NCBI GenBank assembly: GCA_003105285.1
Contig: PQAN01000064.1
Span: 1-6,583, forward strand
From: Methylocystaceae bacterium
Lineage (GTDB): Bacteria > Pseudomonadota > Alphaproteobacteria > Rhizobiales > Beijerinckiaceae
Direction of reading: 5' to 3'
DNA length: 6,583 bases
In this document: positions 1 to 6,389 of the stretch, one piece after another
Layout of the letters: the number at the start of each line of letters is the position of its first letter
How positions within the stretch are numbered: the stretch's first letter is position 1
Position numbers and translations under genes: made by a program
The notes under the pieces: generated by a model
Told to the model about the DNA's origin: nothing
Seen by the model: only the letters and a program-made list of their open reading frames with translations
Databases searched by the model: none

Positions 1-1064
1 TGATCGGCCAGATGCAGATGCTCGACAAGGAGCGCGCGCTGGCGCATTGGAAGGCCGAGGGACTGGATTTCACGCGCCTGTTCCACAAGCCCGCGGGCGA
101 GGGCGGAGCCATCCGCCACAGTGCTTTTCAGGACCACGGACTCGACAAGGTTCTCGACAACAAGCTCATCGGCGAGGCGCGCGCCGCGATCGATCGCGGC
201 GCGAAGGTCTCGATCGAGACCTCGATCCGTAACGTCGATCGCTCGACCGGCGCCATGCTGTCCGGCGAAGTCGCGCGCATCTACGGCCATGCGGGCCTTC
301 CCGAGGACACGATCGACATTCGCGCGACCGGCACGGCCGGACAGAGCTTCGGGGCCTTTCTCGCGCGCGGCGTGACGCTGCGTCTCGAGGGCGAGGCGAA
401 CGACTATGTCGGCAAGGGACTTTCGGGCGGCAAGGTCATCGTCTATCCCTCTCGCGACGCGAAGCAGATCGTTCCGGAGAATTCGATCATCGTCGGCAAT
501 ACGGTGCTCTACGGCGCGATCGCGGGCGAAGCCTATTTCCGCGGCGTCGCCGGCGAGCGTTTCGCGGTGCGCAATTCCGGCGCGATCGCCGTCGTCGAGG
601 GCGTCGGCGATCACGGCTGCGAATATATGACCGGCGGAGTCGTCGTCGTGCTCGGCTCGACCGGTCGCAATTTCGCGGCCGGCATGTCGGGCGGCATCGC
701 CTATGTGCTCGACGAGGACGGCTCGTTCAGCGAACGCTGCAATCTCGCCATGGTCGATCTCGAACCGGTGCGCGAGGAAGAGAACGCCATGACACAGAAC
801 TATCACCAGAGCGGCGATCTCGAGCAGCACGGCCGCGTCGACGTGATGAGCGACATGACGCGCTTCGACGCCGAACGCCTGCGCCAGCTCATCGGCAACC
901 ATCTCCGCTACAGCGGCTCGACCCGCGCGCGGCAGATTCTCGACGATTGGGAGGGCTATAAGCCGAAGTTCCGCAAGGTGATGCCGGTCGAATACCGGCG
1001 CGCGCTGAACGAGCTGCTGGCGAAGAAGAAGGCCAAGGCGCCGCTCGCGGCGGCGGGGGAGTGA
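1..1064 (+). CDS. gltB: Glutamate synthase (NADPH) large subunit, C-terminal part (5'-truncated by window)
   Basis: GltB takes ammonia from glutamine and transfers it to 2-oxoglutarate, giving two glutamates; it works in the cytoplasm with GltD. Only the last 353 codons are present, roughly a quarter of a usual GltB of about 1,500 residues. The frame is open from the left edge, with the first whole codon at base 3, so an ATG at base 12 is internal. After a helical stretch containing DKERALAHWKAEGLDF, visible residues 65-235 form the Gly-rich C-terminal beta-helix domain (GXGXG type), with repeated motifs such as GTAGQSFGAF, DYVGKGLSGGKV, GNTVLYGAIAG and GRNFAAGMSGG. A helical tail ends in a Lys/Ala-rich stretch. 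The N-terminal amidotransferase, FMN and 3Fe-4S parts lie outside the window. gltD, normally next in the operon, comes only after a toxin-antitoxin module on the opposite strand. The identification is firm. Confidence 0.97.
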   Translation, partial: IGQMQMLDKERALAHWKAEGLDFTRLFHKPAGEGGAIRHSAFQDHGLDKVLDNKLIGEARAAIDRGAKVSIETSIRNVDRSTGAMLSGEVARIYGHAGLPEDTIDIRATGTAGQSFGAFLARGVTLRLEGEANDYVGKGLSGGKVIVYPSRDAKQIVPENSIIVGNTVLYGAIAGEAYFRGVAGERFAVRNSGAIAVVEGVGDHGCEYMTGGVVVVLGSTGRNFAAGMSGGIAYVLDEDGSFSERCNLAMVDLEPVREEENAMTQNYHQSGDLEQHGRVDVMSDMTRFDAERLRQLIGNHLRYSGSTRARQILDDWEGYKPKFRKVMPVEYRRALNELLAKKKAKAPLAAAGE

Positions 1065-1081
1065 AACATAGCGCGAGGCGC

Positions 1082-1115
1082 AGCGGCTCACGGCTGTCTC
1101 AGCAGTCGGACCGCT
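1082..1115. terminator. Weak nested hairpin between convergent gltB and vapC
   Basis: The 61-base gap between the two convergent stop codons holds an imperfect nested inverted repeat. The outer arms AGCGG (1082-1086) and CCGCT (1111-1115) enclose a small GCTG/CAGC hairpin (1093-1103). No T-run follows on either strand. It could be a weak bidirectional terminator, but short GC stems are frequent at this base composition, so this is tentative. Confidence 0.2.
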
Positions 1116-1125
1116 TCCCGACAAT

Positions 1126-1527
1126 TTATGCGTAAGGATCGACTATCCTCAATCCGCCGAGGGCGAGCCCATTATGCATGTCCTCGGTATACAGCGTGCT
1201 GCAACCGGAAAGCTGCGCTGCGGCGACGATCATGGCGTCATAGATCGCGAAGTTGTGGCGTTGGGCCAGCGCGAGTCCTCGCTCGTGCGTTTCCAGAGAA
1301 ATGGGCAGAATGGTCAGCGTCGATTTGAACGCCGCGATCGTTTCGAGGACCGCCTCCCAAGGGGCGCGATGCTTGCGGCGGCAGACACTGACATATTCGT
1401 TCAGGACTTGAACGCTCGCCATGCCGCCACGCGCAAGAAGGCTTTCCGACCTGCGGGCCTTTTCGATATCTCCCGAAAGGAGATAGACGAGGATGTTGGT
1501 GTCGAAGAAGACGTCAGTCCTCGTCAT
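1126..1527 (-). CDS. vapC: PIN-domain ribonuclease toxin, VapC-like
   Basis: This 133-residue protein has the usual length and layout of a single PIN domain. PIN toxins of type II modules are Mg2+-dependent RNases that cut tRNA or other RNA and stop growth when the antitoxin is lost. The expected acidic residues are visible: Asp9 in FFDTNILVYL, Glu44 in VLNEYVS, Asp97 in FAIYDAMIVAAA and Asp116 in LYTEDM. It should therefore be catalytically competent. The start codon overlaps the end of the antitoxin gene by 14 bases and has no clear Shine-Dalgarno sequence of its own, which suggests translation coupled to the antitoxin. It runs against gltB, with 61 bases between the two stops. The RNA target cannot be told from sequence. 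A non-toxin PIN nuclease is unlikely given the paired antitoxin. Confidence 0.88.
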   Translation of the reverse strand: MTRTDVFFDTNILVYLLSGDIEKARRSESLLARGGMASVQVLNEYVSVCRRKHRAPWEAVLETIAAFKSTLTILPISLETHERGLALAQRHNFAIYDAMIVAAAQLSGCSTLYTEDMHNGLALGGLRIVDPYA

Positions 1528-1753
1528 AAGCGTCTTCGCGCTTGAATTTGTAGTCGGCCGGAATCAGACCACGAAATTTCCGCATGCGCGCCAACAATTC
1601 TTCAGCCGTGGGCCGTTGCGACGTTTCGATCTCGATCGTCGCTTCTCCCTTCGCCGTGAGCGACACTTCGTCCCCTTCCTTCACGCCGAGTTCTTCGACG
1701 AGCTTGGCTGGCAGGCGGACGGCGAGGCTGTTTCCCCATTTGGCGACGCGCAT
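1514..1753 (-). CDS. vapB: AbrB/MazE-family antitoxin, partner of the PIN toxin
   Basis: This 79-residue protein has an N-terminal swapped-hairpin (SpoVT/AbrB) DNA-binding fold over about residues 1-45, seen in MRVAKWGNSLAVRLP followed by an ELGVKEGDEV-type turn. Proteins of this kind dimerise, bind an operator with the N-terminal half and block the toxin with the C-terminal half. Residues 48-79 are predicted helical then acidic (DYKFKREDAYDED) and are the likely toxin-binding tail. It is the first gene of a two-gene unit and overlaps the toxin gene by 14 bases. The ATG lies about 26 bases below the predicted transcription start; the ribosome site upstream (AGAGACG) is weak. An inverted repeat directly upstream fits autorepression. 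The name vapB follows from the VapC-like partner; the fold itself is closest to MazE/AbrB. Confidence 0.87.
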   Translation of the reverse strand: MRVAKWGNSLAVRLPAKLVEELGVKEGDEVSLTAKGEATIEIETSQRPTAEELLARMRKFRGLIPADYKFKREDAYDED

Positions 1754-1764
1754 TTTCGTCTCTG

Positions 1765-1790
1765 GATATACATTTGCAGTTACGTATATC
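1765..1790. promoter_or_regulatory. Probable toxin-antitoxin operator (7-bp inverted repeat)
   Basis: Perfect arms GATATAC (1765-1771) and GTATATC (1784-1790) are separated by 12 bases. The repeat starts 11 bases upstream of the antitoxin ATG and its right arm overlaps the predicted -10 box of the module's promoter, so bound protein would block transcription. It lies in a clearly AT-rich patch in GC-rich DNA. AbrB-like antitoxins commonly repress their own operon through such dyads; binding here is inferred. Confidence 0.6.
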
Positions 1791-1815
1791 TATGCGGCGC
1801 CCATCGAAGCGTCAA
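1787..1815 (-). promoter_or_regulatory. Predicted sigma-70 promoter of the toxin-antitoxin unit
   Basis: Read on the - strand, a TTGACG -35 box (1815-1810) is followed after exactly 17 bases by TAGATA (1792-1787) as -10 box. Transcription would start near 1780, about 26 bases before the antitoxin ATG. The box match and spacing are good. The inverted repeat over the -10 and start region supports a regulated promoter. Confidence 0.55.
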
Positions 1816-1832
1816 TTGCCTTGTTCCAGCGC

Positions 1833-1861
1833 TTGACGCCGCCAGAGCGAAAGCGTTTACA
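1833..1861 (+). promoter_or_regulatory. Predicted promoter for gltD
   Basis: A TTGACG -35 box (1833-1838) is followed after 17 bases by TTTACA (1856-1861), a modest -10 match. Transcription would start near 1868, leaving a leader of about 48 bases before gltD. Some separate promoter is expected because gltB cannot easily read through a long antisense toxin-antitoxin module. The -35 box sits back to back with that of the toxin-antitoxin promoter, 17 bases apart. Confidence 0.4.
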
Positions 1862-1915
1862 ACAAAGAGGGGATCGGCGCCGGCGATCGGCTCCAGCGGG
1901 AGGTTTTACGACGCA

Positions 1916-3334
<1,419 letters not shown>

Positions 3335-3341
3335 GAAGAAA

Positions 3342-3533
3342 ATGCCGACCGCATTGTGGTACTGCGAAAATATCGGGAACTCGGTCTGGCCATTCGTGCT
3401 GCTGGCGCTGCCGCTCGGCGGCGCCTATCTCTACGGGCAGAATCAGAAGCGTTCCGCGTGGATCCTGATCGGCGTCTGGGCCGTGATTCAGACGATCATC
3501 TCGTCGCTGACCAATATGAACTGCCTGGGCTGA
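3342..3533 (+). CDS. Small two-helix membrane protein of unknown function
   Basis: I do not recognise this 63-residue protein. It has two hydrophobic segments, about residues 15-31 (VWPFVLLALPLGGAYLY) and 39-57 (AWILIGVWAVIQTIISSLT), joined by a short polar loop with Lys36-Arg37. By the positive-inside rule the loop should be cytoplasmic and both ends outside. That would place Cys8 and Cys61 on the same, oxidising side, where they could form a disulfide; this is inference. Its ATG comes 7 bases after the gltD stop, and a GAGGTGAG ribosome site (3328-3335) spans that stop, so it is probably co-transcribed and translationally coupled with gltD. High-GC codon use and a well-placed ribosome site support a real gene. 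A link to nitrogen metabolism is not shown by the protein itself. Confidence 0.72.
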   Translation: MPTALWYCENIGNSVWPFVLLALPLGGAYLYGQNQKRSAWILIGVWAVIQTIISSLTNMNCLG

Positions 3534-3541
3534 AGGCCGTA

Positions 3542-3572
3542 GGCCCTGTGCGGGCCCGAAGGCTCGCTTTCG
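3542..3572 (+). terminator. Tandem hairpins downstream of the gltD unit
   Basis: Eight bases after the small membrane gene come two adjacent stem-loops. The first is GGCCC/GGGCC with a 5-base loop (3542-3556). The second spans 3557-3572 and pairs CGAAGG with CTTTCG (one G-T pair) around a 4-base loop. No long T-run follows. The location, between convergent genes, favours transcription termination; the structure alone is moderate. Confidence 0.35.
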
Positions 3573-3597
3573 CCGATCTCTATCCGAATGGACAGGA

Positions 3598-3620
3598 GCA
3601 GGCGCCATTGTGGCGCCCGC
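3598..3620 (-). terminator. Hairpin downstream of the L,D-transpeptidase gene
   Basis: A GGCGCC/GGCGCC stem (3601-3606 with 3612-3617) closes on the 5-base loop ATTGT. After one A-C mismatch it is extended by two more pairs. It begins about 10 bases past the transpeptidase stop codon on the - strand. There is no T-run, so it may act as a rho-helped or bidirectional terminator with the hairpins at 3542-3572. Confidence 0.4.
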
Positions 3621-3629
3621 CTCTTGCGC

Positions 3630-4241
3630 TCACAGCACGACGACCGAAGTCCCCACCCGCACGCGGCTGTAGAGGTCGGTGACGTCGCCGTTGAGCATTC
3701 TGATGCAGCCCGAGGACACGGCGTGGCCGATGGTCCAGGGCTCGTTGGAGCCGTGGATACGAAACATCGTGTCGCGCGCGCCGGAATAGAGATACATGGC
3801 GCGGGCGCCGAGCGGATTGTCCTGGCCCCCTGACATATGGCGCGGCAGATCGGGCCGGCGCCTCAGCATGGCCGACGGCGGCGTCCAGCCGGGCCAAGCT
3901 TCCTTTCTCCCGATATGAGTGTGGCCGCGCCAAGTAAAGCCTTGGCGACCGACGCCGACGCCGTAGCGGATCGCCTGGCCGCCGGCCAGGGACAGATAGA
4001 GATAGCGGTTCTGCGTGTCGACGGTGATCGTGCCGGGCCGCTGGCGGGTCGGGTCGGCGACCAAGACGCGCGTCGAGGAGGCATAGTCGCCGGCGAGCCG
4101 GGCGTCGTAGGCGGAGGCGGGCGCGGCGACGGAGCGCCCCTCGAACAGCGCCAGGAACGGATTATCGAAGGCGTGAGCCGCCGTCGAAATGGAGCCCGAC
4201 AATAAAGTCAGGGCGAGTGTCGACAACAAATGCTTTGCCAT
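3630..4241 (-). CDS. Secreted L,D-transpeptidase (YkuD domain)
   Basis: YkuD enzymes form 3-3 cross-links in peptidoglycan or attach proteins to it, using a cysteine nucleophile in the periplasm. The 203-residue product has a signal peptide with a hydrophobic core at residues 5-20 and likely cleavage after AHA (residue 24). The catalytic domain covers about residues 68-203, opening with TITVDTQNRYLYLSL. The active-site signature is complete: His163 in FRIHGS, His173, and SSGCIRM with Cys179 as nucleophile. The ATG at 4241 is chosen over one 48 bases upstream because GAAGGGAG lies just before it and the signal peptide then starts properly. The SGNH hydrolase gene lies upstream on the same strand. 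Whether this enzyme makes cross-links, anchors proteins or has another transferase role cannot be decided. Confidence 0.93.
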   Translation of the reverse strand: MAKHLLSTLALTLLSGSISTAAHAFDNPFLALFEGRSVAAPASAYDARLAGDYASSTRVLVADPTRQRPGTITVDTQNRYLYLSLAGGQAIRYGVGVGRQGFTWRGHTHIGRKEAWPGWTPPSAMLRRRPDLPRHMSGGQDNPLGARAMYLYSGARDTMFRIHGSNEPWTIGHAVSSGCIRMLNGDVTDLYSRVRVGTSVVVL

Positions 4242-4465
4242 GGCCGTTTCTCCCTTCGAGCCATTTCGGCTGATCCAACGGGAGAACAATGCGTCGGCCT
4301 CGCTCAGGGTTCCACGGAGACGGCGTGGCGTCGACGCCGCATTTTGCGTAAATTGAATTTCTTATCGACTCCAATCGTCTGATTTGACGAAAGCTCGAGC
4401 CTCGGGGATCGGGCATTTCTCAACCATGCCGATTTTGTCTCGTCGGCGCGGCGGTTCGTCTCGGC
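4242..4465 (-). promoter_or_regulatory. Intergenic leader of the L,D-transpeptidase gene, promoter likely but not resolved
   Basis: These 224 bases separate two - strand genes. No convincing coding frame is seen; short frames here lack ribosome sites. An AT-rich patch at about 4341-4385 stands out and is the best place for a promoter, for example GATAAG on the - strand as a weak -10 box, but no good -35 match goes with it. A perfect 12-bp palindrome, GGCGTCGACGCC, lies at 4327-4338, just downstream of that patch in the direction of transcription. No clear terminator for the SGNH gene is visible. Confidence 0.3.
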
Positions 4466-5800
4466 TCACTGCGGCGCGGCGCTCTTCGTCTCGCCCTTCG
4501 GCCAGGAGAAATCGTCGGCGCGGCCCGGCCGGCTCGGCGGATCGCCGCCTTCGACGAAAATATGCTCGACGAGCGCGCGGGCGGCGGCGGCATGGGGATC
4601 GCTCGAAGCCGGCGTCGTCTTACGCCGTCTCGCGAGTTCGCTATCGCCGGCCGCCACGGCCGCAGTCAGCGGTTGGACGGGGCCGATGGCCGGTCGTTCG
4701 GGCAGAGCGGGCGCCGCGCCCAGCGCCGGCTCGCCGGGAGCGACGATCTTTGGCGGCGCGACGGCGACCGGCGGCGACGCCTCCTGAGGTGGGCCGGCGG
4801 CCTCCGCGGGCGGCGGCGCGCCAGCCTCGGCGCCCGCCGGATGCGACGTCTCGAACACGCGCTTGATCTCGCCTTCGACGAAATGCGCGACCTTGCGCGC
4901 GCCGACGTCGGTGAAATGGACGCCGTCGCCCGACCGCAATTTGACGATCCGCCCATTTATATCCGGACCGAACGCCTGATACTGGTTCTTCTCGTCGGCG
5001 AAGGCTTCCCACACGTCGATGAACGGCGCGCCGTCTCTCGCGGCGGCCTGGCGGTAGATTTCGTTCAACTGCGCCATGCCGGCCGAGAAATTCTCGCTCT
5101 TCATGACCGGCAGGCCCACCCAGACGAGCGGAATTTTCTTTTCCCGGAAAACCGCGCGAATGGCTTCGACGCGCGCGGCATAGAGCTCTCGCCAGCGCGG
5201 CGACAATGACTCGAACGTCTCCGTCGCGTCGTGGATCGCCTGCCGGTCGTTGCTGCCGATCATGATGACGGCGAGATCGATCTTCTCGCCCTGCGCCGCC
5301 AACTCGCGCGCCGCCTTCGGCCAATCATAGAAATCGTCGCGCACGAGACCCGAGCTTTCCTTGGCCTTGTGCAAAATGCGGATTTCCGGCCGGTCGGCAT
5401 AGGCTTCGTCCAGACCGTCGGCGAGCATCTGTCCGAGGCTGTCGCCGATGACGGCGACGAAGAAGGAAGGAGCGACGGCGGGGTCGGTCGCGGGCTTCTG
5501 CGGCTTGGTCTTTTTCGCCGACCGCGATTGACCGTGCCAATAGGCCGGCGGTGCGCCGTAATCCCGGTGAGGAACCAAGCGGCGCATGCGCTGGCCTTCC
5601 TGAGGCGGCGGGCGATGTTGCGGGCGATATTGCCGGCCGCCGCCGAACAGCCCCTGGAAGAAATCCGCGACAGGATCCTGCGCGCGCGCGACATCGCCGC
5701 CGCCGAACATCAGCAGCGTCACGATTGCCGCGAGCGCGGCTGGAGCTCGCAGCAAGCGTCCGAGACGAGCGATCATGTTTTTCAATATAGCGCGGTTCAT
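4466..5800 (-). CDS. Secreted SGNH-hydrolase family protein (DUF459-like)
   Basis: SGNH hydrolases are serine esterases or lipases; DUF459-type members are exported proteins of largely unknown substrate, so deacylation of a wall or surface polymer is only a suggestion. From the chosen ATG the protein has 444 residues: a signal peptide with hydrophobic core near 21-33 and cleavage near ARA (40), a low-complexity Gly/Pro/Gln-rich stretch (50-110), the hydrolase domain (about 113-318), a Pro/Ala-rich linker (320-400) and a short tail containing GRADDFSWP. Catalytic blocks are intact: Ser121 in IGDSLGQML, Asn184 in GSND, and Asp292/His295 in DGVHFTD. The start is uncertain. The frame extends to an ATG at 5926 with an AAAGGA site, but that would give a very long segment before the signal peptide and overlap the divergent gene; an ATG at 5776 is also possible. 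Confidence 0.88.
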   Translation of the reverse strand: MNRAILKNMIARLGRLLRAPAALAAIVTLLMFGGGDVARAQDPVADFFQGLFGGGRQYRPQHRPPPQEGQRMRRLVPHRDYGAPPAYWHGQSRSAKKTKPQKPATDPAVAPSFFVAVIGDSLGQMLADGLDEAYADRPEIRILHKAKESSGLVRDDFYDWPKAARELAAQGEKIDLAVIMIGSNDRQAIHDATETFESLSPRWRELYAARVEAIRAVFREKKIPLVWVGLPVMKSENFSAGMAQLNEIYRQAAARDGAPFIDVWEAFADEKNQYQAFGPDINGRIVKLRSGDGVHFTDVGARKVAHFVEGEIKRVFETSHPAGAEAGAPPPAEAAGPPQEASPPVAVAPPKIVAPGEPALGAAPALPERPAIGPVQPLTAAVAAGDSELARRRKTTPASSDPHAAAARALVEHIFVEGGDPPSRPGRADDFSWPKGETKSAAPQ

Positions 5801-5851
5801 GTCCGAAATCGACGCGCGCTTTCGATCGGCGCCGCCCAGGAAAATGCCGTC

Positions 5852-5881
5852 TTGACGCGGGGCCGTTCGGTCCGGCATCAG
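5852..5881 (+). promoter_or_regulatory. Possible promoter of the secreted protein/RNase T2 unit
   Basis: In the 115-base divergent region (5801-5915) a TTGACG -35 box (5852-5857) is followed after 18 bases by CATCAG, a weak -10 match. Transcription would start near 5888, with a leader of about 28 bases. The location is right and the -35 box resembles those upstream of the other genes, but the -10 is poor. No good promoter could be picked for the SGNH gene on the other strand, apart from a TATATT at 5789-5784 (see findings). Confidence 0.28.
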
Positions 5882-5915
5882 TTCCATCCGCCAGCGCTTT
5901 CCGCGGAGGCCCACG

Positions 5916-6368
5916 ATGCGGCTCATTGGTCGTTTCCTTTTCGCCTGTCTCGTTCTTCTCGTCGGCGAGGCGCAGGCCGCGCCGGAATTGCGCCGCCACG
6001 CGCCTCCCGCGGAGGAGCGAATCCTCCCCTATACGGGCCTCTTGCCGTCCTGCGGCGACTCTTCCGTGCTCACGCAGATTTCCTGGGATTTCAGGGATCG
6101 CGAGAGGACCTACTGGAGCTCGGACCTCGCCATCGCCGGTTTCGTCGAGGTTCGTGAAATCGGCTATCGCGACAATGGCGAAACCTATATTCCGAGACGC
6201 TATTGCGCGGCTCTGGCCGACTTCAACGACGGCCGCCGTCGGCGCGTGGGATATAATCTCGGCGAAGGCCTGGGCTTTTCCGGCGTCGGCTGGGGAGTGG
6301 AATGGTGCGTCGTCGGCCTCGACCGCGACCTGAGCTTTGCGCCGGCCTGCAAAATGACCGGGCCCTGA
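5916..6368 (+). CDS. Small secreted protein with four conserved-looking cysteines, unknown function
   Basis: I cannot name a function. The 150-residue product starts with a clear signal peptide (hydrophobic core about 7-17, likely cleavage after AQA at residue 21), so it should be periplasmic or secreted. The mature part of about 129 residues has four cysteines (46, 97, 131, 145), enough for two disulfides, and is rich in aromatic residues. The C-terminal half carries GVEWCVVGLDRDLSFAP and then CKM near the end; I believe similar endings occur in uncharacterised Hyphomicrobiales proteins, which is memory and not a search result. GGAGG at 5905-5909 lies 6 bases before the ATG, fixing the start. 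The RNase T2 gene begins 21 bases after its stop, so the two are probably co-transcribed. Confidence 0.8.
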   Translation: MRLIGRFLFACLVLLVGEAQAAPELRRHAPPAEERILPYTGLLPSCGDSSVLTQISWDFRDRERTYWSSDLAIAGFVEVREIGYRDNGETYIPRRYCAALADFNDGRRRRVGYNLGEGLGFSGVGWGVEWCVVGLDRDLSFAPACKMTGP

Positions 6369-6389
6369 TCGGCCGCTGGGAGCGTTGTC

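Noticed and set aside
1174..1545. 123-codon + strand frame across the toxin gene
   Set aside because: It is antisense to the PIN-domain gene, whose catalytic acidic residues are all visible. The + frame has no domain and no ribosome site.
1493..1915. N-terminal extension of the gltD frame by 141 codons
   Set aside because: The extension is antisense to the antitoxin gene and its promoter. GltD of normal length (472 residues) begins at 1916 behind a GGGAGG site.
1065..1915. Transposon or attachment-site ends around the toxin-antitoxin module
   Set aside because: No matching direct repeats, terminal inverted repeats or transposase remains could be found by eye at the borders with gltB and gltD.
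4242..4289. Longer N-terminus for the L,D-transpeptidase
   Set aside because: It would add 16 polar residues before a standard signal peptide. The internal ATG at 4241 has a good GAAGGGAG site.
4466..4866. Arg-rich and Gly-rich frames on the + strand
   Set aside because: They are the complement of the Pro/Ala-rich tail of the SGNH protein. The low complexity comes from that tail, not from a gene.
5231..6157. 308-codon + strand frame spanning the SGNH gene start and the divergent gene
   Set aside because: It is antisense to a clear SGNH domain and out of frame with the four-Cys secreted protein. The translation is Arg/Ala-rich and lacks motifs.
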